Origin: Pandoraea iniqua
GTDB taxonomy: Bacteria; Pseudomonadota; Gammaproteobacteria; Burkholderiales; Burkholderiaceae
Assembly (NCBI RefSeq): GCF_902459685.1
Contig: NZ_CABPSF010000003.1
Location: forward strand, 1,049,538-1,113,537
Length of the DNA: 64,000 nucleotides
Reading direction: 5' to 3'
Position numbers and translations under genes: made by a program. This document shows positions 28,428 to 38,041 of the stretch, piece after piece; position 1 is the first letter of the stretch; every line of letters begins with the position of its first letter. Under the pieces are notes generated by a model, which saw only the letters and a program-made list of their open reading frames with translations, searched no databases and was not told where the DNA came from.

Positions 28428-30749
28428 CTATCGGCGCCGGGACGACACGACGCCCGTCACCCCGGTGAGTTGCGCCAGCGCCCGCTGCAACTGGCCGCCA
28501 TCGCGCACTTCGACGGTGAATTGCATGAACGCCTGCGCCCCCTTCGACTGGGTGCTCACGCCCGTGACATTGAGCTTCTCGCGAGAAAACACTTCCGAGA
28601 TGTCGCGCAGCAGCCCTTGACGGTCGGTCGCCTCGATCTGAATATCGACCGGATATGCCGCTACGCCACGGCCCTCAAGCACGTCGCCCGACCAAGCAGT
28701 CTGAATCACGCGCTCCGGCGCACGCGCCTTCATCGCCTGAAAACTCGTGCAGTCCTGCCGGTGGATCGATACGCCCTTGCCGCGTGTGACGAACCCCACG
28801 ATCGGATCGGGCGGCGCCGGACGGCAGCATTTGGCCAGTTGCGTGAGCAAGGCGCCCACACCGACCACCAGCACGCCGCTCTTCGCGCCCTGCGCAACGC
28901 TCGTATCCAGACTCTTCTTGGCAACGAGCGTATCTTCATCACGCGGATCCGGCCCGGGCAGGTTGCCCGACAGCGCCTGCTCGACGTGACGCAGACTGAA
29001 CTCGTCTTTCGCCACCGACGCGTACAGGTCGTCCGGCGTCTTGAAGCCCAGCCGCGCCGCCAGTTCTTCCAGATTGACCGACGTCTTGCCTTCGCGCTGC
29101 AAGGTCTTGTCGATCAGCGCTCGTCCGTGCGAAATCGTCTCTTCGAGATCGATCGTGTTGAACCACTGGCGCACCTTCTGCCGCGCCCGATGGCTCTGCA
29201 AATACCCCAACTGCGGATTGAGCCAGTCGCGCGACGGCCCACCCTGCTTGACCGTCACGATCTCGACCGTCTGGCCGTTTTGCAGTCCGGTGTTGAGCGG
29301 CACCATCGCGCCGTCGACCCGCGCGCCACGGCAGCGATGCCCCAGCTCCGAATGCAGGTGATACGCGAAGTCGATCGGTGTGGCGCCCTGCGGCAACGAA
29401 ATCACGCGCGCCTGCGGCGTCAGCACATAAATGTGGTCGTCGATGGTCGCGCGCTTGAGCTGCTCCCACGGCTGCGCAGCCCCTTCGGCGCCCACCGTGT
29501 CTGCAACATCGTCTTTCCACGCCAGCAACTGCCGCAGCCACGCAATCTTCTCGTCGTAAGCGTCGCCCGCCGAAAACGCGCCGCCATACCCGCGCTGCCC
29601 CGCTTCCTTGTAACGCCAGTGCGCGGCGATGCCGTACTCGGCAAAGTGGTGCATCTCGTGCGTGCGGATCTGCACCTCGAACGCCCGGCCGTCGTCGCCG
29701 ATGACCACGGTATGCAGCGACTTGTAGCCATTGGGCTTGGGCCGCGAGATGTAATCGTCGAACTCTTTCGGAATGGGCTGCCACAGGTTATGGACAATGC
29801 CCAGCACCGTGTAGCAATCCTTGATGTCGTCCACGATCACACGAAACGCGCGCACGTCGTAAAGCTCAGCGAAGTCGACGGCTTTGCCGCGCATCTTCTT
29901 CCAGATACTGAAGATGTGCTTCGGCCGGCCGGACACTTCGGCCTTGACACCAGCGCGTGCCAGTTCGTCCTGCAACCGCTCGATCGCCCCTTCGATGAAG
30001 GTCTGCCGCTCGACACGCTTCTCTTCGAGCAACTTGGCGATCTGCTTGTACGTCACCGGCTCGAGAAAGCGGAACGCCAGGTCTTCCAGCTCCCACTTCA
30101 GTTGCCAGATCCCGAGACGGTTTGCCAGCGGCGCGTAGATTTCGAGGACTTCGTGGGGCATGTCCTCCGGCGGCGCCTTCTTCTGCGCGGCATACCAGCG
30201 CAGCGATTGCAACCGCGACGCCAGCCGGATCATCACGACGCGAATGTCCTGCGCGAACGCGAGCAGCATCTTACGCAAGGCTTCCACCTGCGACTTGCGT
30301 TCATCGGAGGCATCGCGGTCGCGTCCGTCCGACGGCATGGCGTGTGCCGCCAGCGAGCCTGCGCCCGAGAGACGCTGCAACTTACGGACGTCGATGACCA
30401 GCGCGCAGACTTCGGCACCGAACTTCTGCGTCAGCGTCGTTTGGGTATCGGAGAGAAATTCGCCCGCGCAGAAAAGCGCTGCGGCCTGATGTGTCGCCTC
30501 GTCCACGCGCAACGTGTCGAGAATGGCGAGCATGCCGCGCGCATGCGCCATGACCGGCTCGCCGGACGAGAGGACGTTCTCGCCGCACAGCACGCCGGCA
30601 AACGCGAGGGCGTCGTCGAGCGTCGCGGGCAATGCAGCAGGCAATGACGCGGGCGGCGATGCGTCGCCCACGCCCGCCGTGGCACTCGTCGGATTCTTGG
30701 AATTCGTCGAGTTCGTGGCAGCGGGCGTCGGCGCTTGATGTTGGGTCAT
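28428..30749 (-). CDS. relA: (p)ppGpp synthetase RelA
   Basis: 773 residues. The HD-like region (about 60-180) has lost the HD metal-binding pair: where hydrolases have HD, this reads ALFCAGEF. The synthetase domain (about 240-370) has EFDDYISRPKPNGYKSLHT with the EXDD motif of monofunctional RelA, so it makes (p)ppGpp but should not degrade it. TGS (about 400-465), helical/zinc-finger region and C-terminal ACT (VDIQIEATDRQGLLRDISEVF) complete the ribosome-dependent enzyme. The first 45 residues are Thr/Ala/Pro-rich. Confidence 0.95.
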   Translation of the reverse strand: MTQHQAPTPAATNSTNSKNPTSATAGVGDASPPASLPAALPATLDDALAFAGVLCGENVLSSGEPVMAHARGMLAILDTLRVDEATHQAAALFCAGEFLSDTQTTLTQKFGAEVCALVIDVRKLQRLSGAGSLAAHAMPSDGRDRDASDERKSQVEALRKMLLAFAQDIRVVMIRLASRLQSLRWYAAQKKAPPEDMPHEVLEIYAPLANRLGIWQLKWELEDLAFRFLEPVTYKQIAKLLEEKRVERQTFIEGAIERLQDELARAGVKAEVSGRPKHIFSIWKKMRGKAVDFAELYDVRAFRVIVDDIKDCYTVLGIVHNLWQPIPKEFDDYISRPKPNGYKSLHTVVIGDDGRAFEVQIRTHEMHHFAEYGIAAHWRYKEAGQRGYGGAFSAGDAYDEKIAWLRQLLAWKDDVADTVGAEGAAQPWEQLKRATIDDHIYVLTPQARVISLPQGATPIDFAYHLHSELGHRCRGARVDGAMVPLNTGLQNGQTVEIVTVKQGGPSRDWLNPQLGYLQSHRARQKVRQWFNTIDLEETISHGRALIDKTLQREGKTSVNLEELAARLGFKTPDDLYASVAKDEFSLRHVEQALSGNLPGPDPRDEDTLVAKKSLDTSVAQGAKSGVLVVGVGALLTQLAKCCRPAPPDPIVGFVTRGKGVSIHRQDCTSFQAMKARAPERVIQTAWSGDVLEGRGVAAYPVDIQIEATDRQGLLRDISEVFSREKLNVTGVSTQSKGAQAFMQFTVEVRDGGQLQRALAQLTGVTGVVSSRRR

Positions 30750-30796
30750 GTCGTTACGCGGGGCAGCGAGTGCCCCTCAGGGTACGGATCGTGCAC

Positions 30797-31153
30797 TCAG
30801 CTTTCGCGCTGCGCGGCCACGACCACAATTTCAACGAGCATTGCGGGGTCGGCCAAGGCCGCCTCGACCGTCGCGCGCGGCGGCGCATTGCCGGCCGGCA
30901 CCCAGTCGTCCCACACCTGATTCATTTCACCGAAGTGCTTCATGTCGGAGATAAAAATCTGACACGAGAGAATCAGGGTCTTGTCGCTGTTAGCCTCGGC
31001 GAGCAGGCGATCAATGTGGGCGAGTACCTGACGCGTCTGACCCGCCATGTCCTGCGTGCGGTCGTCGGGCGTCTGACCAGCCAGATAGACGGTGCCGTTA
31101 TGCACAGCCATATCCGACCAGCGCTTTTCGACGTAGAAACGTTGTACTGCCAT
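30797..31153 (-). CDS. RidA family protein
   Basis: 118 residues of the YjgF/RidA fold. The catalytic Arg in PPRATVEA, the GQTPDD loop and the QVWDDWVP segment are present. RidA enzymes deaminate reactive enamine/imine intermediates. It lies 47 bp downstream of where relA starts; orientation is the same, so it precedes relA on the minus strand and may share its promoter. Confidence 0.9.
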   Translation of the reverse strand: MAVQRFYVEKRWSDMAVHNGTVYLAGQTPDDRTQDMAGQTRQVLAHIDRLLAEANSDKTLILSCQIFISDMKHFGEMNQVWDDWVPAGNAPPRATVEAALADPAMLVEIVVVAAQRES

Positions 31154-31221
31154 GATGTAAGACTCCTCGTGTTCTTCTAAGACTTCGGACCCACCACCGT
31201 CTGGCGCGCATCGGCGCCAAT

Positions 31222-32118
31222 TCAGTCGGCGTATCCGTCAAAAAACCGGCGTGCGATCTGAATCTGATCGTCATGCACGAAAGTGGGCGCGTGACCCACG
31301 CCGGGAATTTCTACGGCACGCGCATGTTGTGCGTGTGCCAGCATTTGTTCAAGCGTTGTACGCGAGAGCAGATCGGACTGCTCGCCGCGCACGATCAACG
31401 TGCGGCCCGGGAACGCCGCGAGCGACGCCCAGAGCATCGCCTCACCAGCGGCAATCGCCTCAGCCGGGATCGCCGAAAACGCGGCACCGATCGCCGGGTC
31501 GTAGCGAAGCACGTAGCCGTCGCCGTCCGCCTTGAGCAATGGCTCGCTCAGCGCGCGCCACTCCTCTCGCGTGTGCGGCCCAAACGACGACGAGATCGAC
31601 CAGAGATAATCGACCGCTTCGTCGATCGACGCGAATCGTTTCGGGATACCGACGTACTGACCGATGCGCACCAGCGACGATGCATCGATATGCGGGCCCA
31701 CATCGTTGAGCACCATATTGCGAATGGGCGAGTCGGGCAAACCCGCCAGCCCCATCCCGATCAGTCCGCCCATCGACGTGCCGAACCAGTCGACCGTCGC
31801 AACGCCAAGACGCGCAATCAGCGTGACCATGTCGGAGGCGTACTGCGGCACGACGTAGCCTGCCGCGTTGCGCAACCAGTCTGATTGACCGCGCCCGACG
31901 ACGTCGGGACATACGACACGATAGTCGTCGGCAAACGCACGCGCCATCGCGTCAAAATCGCGGCCGCAACGCGTCAGTCCATGCACGCACACCAACACGC
32001 GCGGGTTCTCGGGGTCGCCCCACTCGGCATACGCCATGCGGTGCAGACCGGAAGGGCTCAGACACTGAACGCTCGACAGACGTGGCACGTGGTTCGCGTG
32101 GTTCGCGTGGTTCGACAT
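31222..32118 (-). CDS. Alpha/beta hydrolase
   Basis: 298 residues. LVCVHGLTRCGRDFD (oxyanion strand), the GTSMGGLIG nucleophile elbow, the acid after RGEQSDLL and the histidine in GVGHAPTFV give a complete triad. The N-terminus SNHANHANHV is encoded by a short tandem repeat (units of GTGGTTCGC), so the true start may be a little later. 68 bp from the RidA gene on the same strand, possibly one operon. The substrate is unknown. Confidence 0.8.
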   Translation of the reverse strand: MSNHANHANHVPRLSSVQCLSPSGLHRMAYAEWGDPENPRVLVCVHGLTRCGRDFDAMARAFADDYRVVCPDVVGRGQSDWLRNAAGYVVPQYASDMVTLIARLGVATVDWFGTSMGGLIGMGLAGLPDSPIRNMVLNDVGPHIDASSLVRIGQYVGIPKRFASIDEAVDYLWSISSSFGPHTREEWRALSEPLLKADGDGYVLRYDPAIGAAFSAIPAEAIAAGEAMLWASLAAFPGRTLIVRGEQSDLLSRTTLEQMLAHAQHARAVEIPGVGHAPTFVHDDQIQIARRFFDGYAD

Positions 32119-32309
32119 GGCAGACTCGTCGGATCGATGTGGATCGGTAGGGATCGTATAGATCGGTATTCAGCCCGAATTCTACCGCGCTTGCAGCGAA
32201 CCGTAAGCTAGAATGGGTCGACTCATGGGCCGCACACAGGCCGCATATGGCTTCAGTCGCGGCGGCTCGCGGCAACTTTCACACGCAATATGCCAACGGA
32301 GACGACGTA

Positions 32310-33101
32310 ATGCTGAAAGGAAAGATCGCCCTCGTGACCGGCTCGACCAGCGGTATTGGACTGGGGATGGCACAGGCGCTCGCGGCACAAGGGGCCACGC
32401 TGATCGCGAACGGATTCGGTGATGCCGACGCTGCCCGCAAGGCCATTGCCGAGGCCGCCGCCAAGGCCGGCCACGGTGATGTGAAAGTCGGTTACCACGG
32501 TGCCGACATGAGCCGCGCCAGCGAGATCGAAGCGATGATGCAATACGCCGAAGCCGAATTCGGCGGCGTCGACATTCTCGTGAACAATGCAGGCATTCAG
32601 CACGTGGCCGAAGTTCAGGATTTTCCGACGGACAAATGGGACGCGATCATCGCGATCAATCTGACGTCGGCCTTCCACACCACGCGCCTCGCGCTGCCGA
32701 AGATGCGTGCGCGCAACTGGGGCCGCATCATTAACATCGCCTCGGTGCACGGTCTGGTCGGCTCGGCCGGTAAGTCGGCCTACGTTGCCGCCAAGCACGG
32801 CATCGTCGGCCTGACGAAAGTCACGGCACTCGAAAACGCGCAAAGCGGCGTGACGGCCAACGCGATTTGCCCGGGGTTCGTGCTCACACCCCTCGTGCAG
32901 AAGCAGATCGACGATCGCGCGGCGCGCGAACACCTGTCGAGCGACGACGCCAAACGCTCGCTGTTGGGCGAGAAGCAACCGTCGGGCGAATTCGTCACGC
33001 CCGATCAGCTCGGCGCGCTCGCCGTGTTTCTTTGCAGCGATGCCGGTGCGCAAGTGCGCGGTGTCGCGTGGAATATGGATGGCGGCTGGGTCGCGCAGTA
33101 A
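32310..33101 (+). CDS. hbdH: 3-hydroxybutyrate dehydrogenase
   Basis: 263-residue short-chain dehydrogenase. The NAD-binding TGSTSGIG, NNAG, catalytic Ser in IASVHG and YVAAK motifs are in place. HGADMSRASEI, NNAGIQHVAEVQDFP and CPGFVLTPLVQKQI are typical of bacterial D-3-hydroxybutyrate dehydrogenases, which oxidise 3-hydroxybutyrate to acetoacetate with NAD+. The ATG at 32310 is chosen because the motif starts 11 residues later. The convergent scoAB genes supply the next step, activation of acetoacetate to acetoacetyl-CoA. Confidence 0.92.
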   Translation: MLKGKIALVTGSTSGIGLGMAQALAAQGATLIANGFGDADAARKAIAEAAAKAGHGDVKVGYHGADMSRASEIEAMMQYAEAEFGGVDILVNNAGIQHVAEVQDFPTDKWDAIIAINLTSAFHTTRLALPKMRARNWGRIINIASVHGLVGSAGKSAYVAAKHGIVGLTKVTALENAQSGVTANAICPGFVLTPLVQKQIDDRAAREHLSSDDAKRSLLGEKQPSGEFVTPDQLGALAVFLCSDAGAQVRGVAWNMDGGWVAQ

Positions 33102-33178
33102 TCGCGATCTGAGCGGCGCCGGGCAGCGCCGGGCAGCGCCGGGCACTTTCGAGCAGCACCGGCAGCGGTGCGACAAAA

Positions 33179-33210
33179 CAAAACGGGCGGGGATATCCCC
33201 GCCCGTTTTG
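33179..33210. terminator. Bidirectional terminator, perfect 32-bp palindrome
   Basis: Two 16-bp arms beginning CAAAACGGGCGGGGAT, with T-runs on both strands. It separates the convergent hbdH and scoB genes and would end both transcripts. GGGCAGCGCC is repeated three times just before it (33113-33146). Confidence 0.9.
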
Positions 33211-33256
33211 CCTTCCATCGACAACCGGGTTCAACGGCCCGGCTGCCCTCAGCGCA

Positions 33257-33304
33257 TTAACTTTTCAGTAACGTTTCAGCAACGTTTCAGTAACGCTTCA
33301 GCCC
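33257..33304. repeat. Four 11-bp tandem repeats behind scoB
   Basis: Minus strand: four units of TGAAACGTTRC (one unit each TGAAGCGTTAC, TGAAACGTTGC, TGAAACGTTAC, TGAAAAGTTAA) begin right after the scoB stop. Because the unit is 11 bp and begins with TGA, it puts stop codons in all three frames. Confidence 0.7.
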
Positions 33305-33943
33305 TCAGACAGCGCTCGTATCGAGCGGTGCGCCGGTCTTCTGCGAAATTTCTTCCTTCGTCACGCCCGTTGCCAGCTCGACGACCTTGAGGCCGTCCGG
33401 CGTCACGTCGATCACACCGAGATCGGTGATGATGCGATTGACCACGCCCACGCCTGTGAGCGGCAGATCGCACGCCTTCAGAATCTTGTGCGCATCGCCC
33501 TTGGCCACGTGCTCCATGAGCACGATCACGCGGCCGACACCGGCCACGAGATCCATCGCGCCGCCCATGCCCTTGATCATCTTGCCCGGGATCATCCAGT
33601 TCGCCAGATCGCCCTTCTCGCTGACCTGCATCGCCCCGAGGATCGCCAGATTGATGTGACCGCCGCGAATCATTGCAAACGAGTCGGCCGACGAGAAGAT
33701 CGACGAACCCGCAAGCGTCGTCACCGTCTGCTTGCCGGCGTTGATCATGTCGGCGTCGACTTCGTCTTCGGTCGGGAACGGGCCGATGCCCAGCAGGCCG
33801 TTTTCCGATTGCAGCCAGACTTCCATGCCGTCCGGCACATGGTTGGCCACCAACGTCGGCAAGCCGATGCCGAGGTTTACGTAAAAGCCGTCTTCAAGCT
33901 CACGCGCAGCGCGCGCCGCCATTTCATCACGATTCCATGCCAT
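33305..33943 (-). CDS. scoB: 3-oxoacid CoA-transferase subunit B
   Basis: 212 residues. The catalytic glutamate lies in [21 protein letters not shown] and [42 protein letters not shown] are typical of the beta subunit. With ScoA it transfers CoA from succinyl-CoA to acetoacetate. It is 23 bp after scoA in an operon. Confidence 0.95.
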   Translation of the reverse strand: MAWNRDEMAARAARELEDGFYVNLGIGLPTLVANHVPDGMEVWLQSENGLLGIGPFPTEDEVDADMINAGKQTVTTLAGSSIFSSADSFAMIRGGHINLAILGAMQVSEKGDLANWMIPGKMIKGMGGAMDLVAGVGRVIVLMEHVAKGDAHKILKACDLPLTGVGVVNRIITDLGVIDVTPDGLKVVELATGVTKEEISQKTGAPLDTSAV

Positions 33944-33966
33944 GGTTATCTCCTTGATCTCGGCGC

Positions 33967-34665
33967 TTACTTGGCACGTACCGTGCGCTGTTCGATGCGT
34001 TTTTCCGGCGTCTTGTTCAGCACGATGCGCTGAACGAAGATGCCTGCCAGGTGCACGTCATCCGGATCGATGGCGCCGGTCTCGACCAGCTCTTCGACTT
34101 CCACAATCGTGACTTTTCCGGCCATGGCGGCCATCGGGTTGAAGTTGCGCGCCGTGCGATGGAACACGAGGTTACCGGCGCGGTCGGCCTTAGCGGCCTT
34201 GATGAGCGCGACGTCGGCGCGCAGCGAGCGCTCCATGACGTAGGTTTCGCCGTCGAATTCGCGCGTTTCCTTGCCTTCGGCGACGACCGTGCCCACACCG
34301 GTCTTGGTGAAGAATGCCGGGATACCGGCACCGCCGGCACGCAGCTTTTCGGCGAGCGTGCCTTGCGGCGTGAATTCAAGTTCGAGTTCGCCGGCCAGAT
34401 ACTGGCGCTCGAACTCCTTGTTCTCACCGACGTACGACGAGATCATTTTCTTGATCTGACGCGTCTCGAGCAGCAGGCCGAGGCCGAAACCGTCGACGCC
34501 CGCGTTGTTGCTGATACAGGTGAGCCCCTTCGTACCCGAGTCGCGCAGCGCAGCGATCAGGGCCTCCGGAATGCCACACAGGCCGAAGCCGCCGACGGCG
34601 AGCGTTTGCCCGTCTGCGACGACACCGGCGAGCGCCTCCTTGGCGCTGGCGAATACCTTGTTCAT
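33967..34665 (-). CDS. scoA: 3-oxoacid CoA-transferase subunit A
   Basis: 232 residues, full length. The glycine-rich CoA-binding [13 protein letters not shown] and the [11 protein letters not shown] and [36 protein letters not shown] segments identify the alpha subunit. It is first in the scoAB operon and divergent from the PAS-LuxR gene across about 240 bp. Confidence 0.95.
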   Translation of the reverse strand: MNKVFASAKEALAGVVADGQTLAVGGFGLCGIPEALIAALRDSGTKGLTCISNNAGVDGFGLGLLLETRQIKKMISSYVGENKEFERQYLAGELELEFTPQGTLAEKLRAGGAGIPAFFTKTGVGTVVAEGKETREFDGETYVMERSLRADVALIKAAKADRAGNLVFHRTARNFNPMAAMAGKVTIVEVEELVETGAIDPDDVHLAGIFVQRIVLNKTPEKRIEQRTVRAK

Positions 34666-34903
34666 CGTTTGTCCCTTTCCCTCGGTTGAGAATTGAAATT
34701 ATGCCGCGCGCTTGCGCGTTGCGTGGCTCGCGCTGCCCGAACCCACCTTGCGGCCACGCGTCTCATGCAATCATAGAGCTTACGGTGCCGTGCAAATGGG
34801 GCACAATACGTGAAATTACATATCTTCCCGCGTGCCGGGCCGCTGCACACGGCGCGCCGGCGCACGGACCGCCCCGATCAGCCCCCTGCTCCGCCCAGCC
34901 CCC

Positions 34904-35449
34904 ATGCCGACGTTCGACTACCAGACAGCCTTTCATATTGCCCCGGTGGGTCTGGTCATCTCGCGCCAGCGGATCATCGAAGACTGCAATCGCCAGCTTG
35001 GCAAAATCTTCGGTTATGCGCACGAAGCGCTGATCGGCCAGTCGTTTCAGGTGCTGTACCCCTCCCCGAAAGAGTTCGAACGCATTGGCGAGCGCATTCC
35101 GCCGATCATGAGTTCGCAGGGCGTATATTCCGACGAGCGCATCATGCGCCGGGGGAACGGCGAACTGTTCTGGTGCCACGTGACGGGGCGCTCGCTCGAT
35201 GTGAACGATCCCCATGCGGCCGGCCTCTGGACCTTCGAGGACATGTCGGCCACGCGCCGCGTCGCCGTCGCCCTCACCGCACGCGAGCGAGAAATTGCCG
35301 CACAGCTGGTGCAAGGCAAGACCAGCAAGCAGATCGGCAAGATTCTCGAAATCAGCCCGCGCACGGTCGATATCTACCGCGCGCGCCTGATGCAGAAATA
35401 CGGCGCGGGCACCGCCACCGAACTGGTTCAACGGCTGCTCGGTGATTGA
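34904..35449 (+). CDS. PAS domain LuxR-type transcriptional regulator
   Basis: 181 residues: an N-terminal PAS domain (about 5-110, FDYQTAFHIAPVGLVISRQRIIEDCNRQLGKIFGY) and a C-terminal LuxR HTH (about 118-180, LTAREREIAAQLVQGKTSKQIGKILEISPRTVDIYRARLMQKY). It is a one-component regulator with an unknown PAS ligand. The ATG at 34904 is chosen over upstream starts in a Pro/Arg-rich stretch. The divergent scoAB operon is a plausible target but nothing proves it. Confidence 0.85.
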   Translation: MPTFDYQTAFHIAPVGLVISRQRIIEDCNRQLGKIFGYAHEALIGQSFQVLYPSPKEFERIGERIPPIMSSQGVYSDERIMRRGNGELFWCHVTGRSLDVNDPHAAGLWTFEDMSATRRVAVALTAREREIAAQLVQGKTSKQIGKILEISPRTVDIYRARLMQKYGAGTATELVQRLLGD

Positions 35450-35478
35450 GCTGCTGAGCGACTGAACCTCCCAGCCAC

Positions 35479-35498
35479 GCCCGCGCCCCTGCGCGGGC
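35479..35498. terminator. Hairpin between convergent genes
   Basis: 8-bp perfect arms GCCCGCGC / GCGCGGGC with a CCCT loop, directly against the stop codon of the thioesterase gene. T-tracts are short (CTT on the plus strand), so termination is plausible and not strong. Confidence 0.5.
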
Positions 35499-35912
35499 TT
35501 ACGCCACCAATGCGCGAATCGATGCCGGCAGCGGCACCGACTTCTCTTCCAGATAGTTCACCCACACGATCTTTGCGCCGCCTTCAGCCGCGATCACGTC
35601 GGGCGCATCGGCGCGGCGAAGTTCGAAGCGGGTGTCCACGCTCGTGCGTCCCGGCTCGCCGATGAACATCCGGCAATCGATGTCGCCCGGGTAACGCAGT
35701 TGCTTCAGGAACGTCATGTGCGCATTGATGATGACCGGGCCCTCGCCCGCCGAGCGCTCTTCCGCGGCGATGTCGAGCGTCTCCAGCCAACTGATCCGCA
35801 CCTGCTCCATATAGCGGAAATAGACGGTGTTGTTGACGTGACCGAACGCATCCATATCGCCCCAGCGAATCGGCATGCTCATGCGAAAGACTTCCTTGTA
35901 TTGCGACGACAC
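35499..35912 (-). CDS. Acyl-CoA thioesterase, 4-hydroxybenzoyl-CoA thioesterase type
   Basis: 137-residue hotdog-fold enzyme. WGDMDAFGHVNNTVYFRYMEQVRI is the diagnostic motif with the catalytic Asp. The conserved region starts at IRWGD. The GTG at 35912 is chosen because GGAG lies 8 bp upstream. Substrate unknown. Confidence 0.85.
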   Translation of the reverse strand: MSSQYKEVFRMSMPIRWGDMDAFGHVNNTVYFRYMEQVRISWLETLDIAAEERSAGEGPVIINAHMTFLKQLRYPGDIDCRMFIGEPGRTSVDTRFELRRADAPDVIAAEGGAKIVWVNYLEEKSVPLPASIRALVA

Positions 35913-35930
35913 TGCGAATTCTCCATGGTG

Positions 35931-35965
35931 AAAAGACAACGCCCCGCCGACGGTCGGCAGGGCGT
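35931..35965 (-). terminator. Intrinsic terminator
   Basis: Minus strand: a stem with one mismatch (arms ACGCCCTGCCGAC / GTCGGCGGGGCGT) followed by TGTCTTTT. It separates the TRAP protein gene from the thioesterase gene. Confidence 0.6.
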
Positions 35966-36006
35966 CATGGAGACAAAGTGTAGCGCGTTGGCCCAGTGGC
36001 CGTGCA

Positions 36007-37068
36007 CTAGCGGCGTAGGGGTTCTGCTCGGTTGGTCGCAACCTCGTCGCCTTTCACCGCAGCTTCGGCCCGCTCCACCAGATCGCGCCCGACGAGCACC
36101 TTCCACTTCGTGTAGACGGGGCGCGTCGCGTCGATGAACCGCTGGCGTTGGTCGGGCGTGAGCCGTGTCACCTTCACGCCGCGCGTCTCCAGGTCTTCCC
36201 ACATCGCGCGCCCGGAGCTGAGCAGGTCTTCCCGCGCGAGGGTGATTTCGAAGCGAGCGGCTTCCATGGCGGCGTCGCGTACGATGTCGCGGTCCTGCGC
36301 CGACCAGCTATCCCACACCTGCCGGTTGACCACGAAGACAATTGGGTCGGCCACGTAATCCCACACCGTGACGTAACGCTGTCCGACCGTGTCGAGGCGG
36401 ACATTGTTATAGATCGTCATCGGATTTTCCTGCCCGTCGATCTTGCGCGAGCGCAGCGCACGAATTGCGTCATTCCACGTCATCTGAGTGGGATACGCCC
36501 CGAGCGCCGTGAAAATATCGTTGAACAGCAACGAGCCGACCACGCGAAAACGCAAGCCGCGCATGTCGTCGGGCGAGCGAATCGGGCGGCGCGAATTGGT
36601 CAGTTGCCGGAAGCCGTTTTCGCCCCACGCCAGCGGCACGACGCCCTGCTCCTCGACGCGGCGGAACAGTTCGCGGCCCACGTCGCCATGCGTGAGGGCA
36701 TCGAGCGAGCGATATCCCTTGAGCAGGAACGGCAGCGAAAACACATTGAATTCGGGAATGGCCGACGACCAGTTGATCGTCGACCCGACGGCCATGTCGA
36801 TCACGCCCTGCCGCAGCGCCGAGAATTCACGCGTCTGGTCGCCACCGACCAGCGCCGCCCCGGGGTGCAGTTTGATATTGATGCGCCCGTGCGTGCGCTC
36901 CCGGACCATATCGGCCCAGAGTTGCGTGCCTTTGCCCCAAGGCGTGCCCGCATCGGGCACGATCGACAGCGTGTATTCGGGCTTGTAGGTTTGAGCGGCA
37001 ACGGGCAATGCCGTTGCGGCGAGGGCAAGCGCGACTCCGATGAGCCCCCGCCAGCCTGGATTACGCAT
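36007..37068 (-). CDS. TRAP transporter periplasmic binding protein, DctP type
   Basis: 353 residues with a Sec signal peptide (LIGVALALAATALPVAAQ) and the DctP fold: the conserved substrate-carboxylate Arg is in RGLRFRVVG, and NVFSLPFLLKGYRSLDALTHGDVGRELF and GQENPMTIYNN are typical. It should deliver a carboxylate to a DctQM permease. No dctQ or dctM gene is in the window, so it is an orphan here. The ATG at 37068 follows GAGGA. Confidence 0.85.
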   Translation of the reverse strand: MRNPGWRGLIGVALALAATALPVAAQTYKPEYTLSIVPDAGTPWGKGTQLWADMVRERTHGRINIKLHPGAALVGGDQTREFSALRQGVIDMAVGSTINWSSAIPEFNVFSLPFLLKGYRSLDALTHGDVGRELFRRVEEQGVVPLAWGENGFRQLTNSRRPIRSPDDMRGLRFRVVGSLLFNDIFTALGAYPTQMTWNDAIRALRSRKIDGQENPMTIYNNVRLDTVGQRYVTVWDYVADPIVFVVNRQVWDSWSAQDRDIVRDAAMEAARFEITLAREDLLSSGRAMWEDLETRGVKVTRLTPDQRQRFIDATRPVYTKWKVLVGRDLVERAEAAVKGDEVATNRAEPLRR

Positions 37069-37264
37069 GGTGTCCTCGAGACGATTCGGGTTCCGACGTC
37101 TGGCGCACCCTGAAGCGCGACGTCCTTCACAACCCCGTGTGCATCGACGAATTATGCGCCCGCCCCCCGCACACTGACTGCTTCGGACAATCCCCGATTG
37201 CCGCATTGCAGCGAGCCTGCGCAATCGGGGACCCACCTTGCAGCATGCGGCCAATTCACGTCAT

Positions 37265-38041
37265 TCAGCCCACGGCCAGACCATCGTCGATGGTCATGAT
37301 CGAGCCGTTGATGAAACGAGAATCGTCCGATGCCAGCAGCAGAATCAGCCCGTCGAGATCGCTCGGCTCGCCGACGCGCTGGCGCGGCAACATCTGAATG
37401 AGCTTGCGCCCGGCTTCGGTCTGCCAGTGGTCGTGATTGATTTCGGTGTCGATATAACCCGGGCACAGCGCGTTCACATTGATATTGAAACGGCCCCATT
37501 CGAGTGCCATCGCACGCGTCATGTGGATGACGGCGGCCTTGCTCACGCAATACACACCGAGCATCGGGATCGCGCGCTGCCCGGCGACCGACGCCACATT
37601 AATGATCCGATGCTGGCGCTGCGGGTCGCCCTTGGCGCGTCGAAGCATCCGTTTCGCCACTTCCTGCGCCACGAAGAACGCGCCGCGCGTGTTGGTGTCG
37701 AGCACGTAGTCGTATTCCTGCGGCGTGACGTCGACCAGCTTCTGCTGTGTGGAAACCCCGGAATTGTTGATGAGAATGTCGATGGCGCCCGCTTCGGTCT
37801 CGGCATGCGCCACGCCCGCGCGGATGCTGTCGTAATCGGTCACATCGAGCGGTACCACGTGGGCCGCCCCGCCCAGCGCCTCGATTTCAGCGCGCAACTC
37901 CTTGAGCCGTTCCACCCGGCGGCTGGCCAGCACGACCTTTGCCCCGGCCTGCGCGAGCACCTTGGCAAACTGCATGCCGAGCCCGCTCGACGCGCCAGTG
38001 ACCAAGGCCACCTTCCCTTCCAGATTCAGCGAACGCCCCAT
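37265..38041 (-). CDS. Short-chain dehydrogenase/reductase
   Basis: 258 residues. TGASSGLG (NAD(P)-binding), NNSG, a YCVSK active site and a PGYIDTEIN segment are present. RRVERLKEL after the second strand could favour NADP. The ATG at 38041 follows GGGAG. It is divergent from the ETF dehydrogenase gene; fatty-acid or 3-oxoacyl related substrates are possible but not shown. Confidence 0.85.
   Translation of the reverse strand: MGRSLNLEGKVALVTGASSGLGMQFAKVLAQAGAKVVLASRRVERLKELRAEIEALGGAAHVVPLDVTDYDSIRAGVAHAETEAGAIDILINNSGVSTQQKLVDVTPQEYDYVLDTNTRGAFFVAQEVAKRMLRRAKGDPQRQHRIINVASVAGQRAIPMLGVYCVSKAAVIHMTRAMALEWGRFNINVNALCPGYIDTEINHDHWQTEAGRKLIQMLPRQRVGEPSDLDGLILLLASDDSRFINGSIMTIDDGLAVG

Noticed and set aside
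28104..30647. 847-codon plus-strand open frame opposite relA
   Set aside because: Antisense shadow of a GC-rich gene; Arg/His-rich composition and no domains. RelA on the minus strand explains the region.
33113..33146. GGGCAGCGCC x3 tandem repeat
   Set aside because: Short imperfect slippage repeat directly before a terminator; no function inferred.
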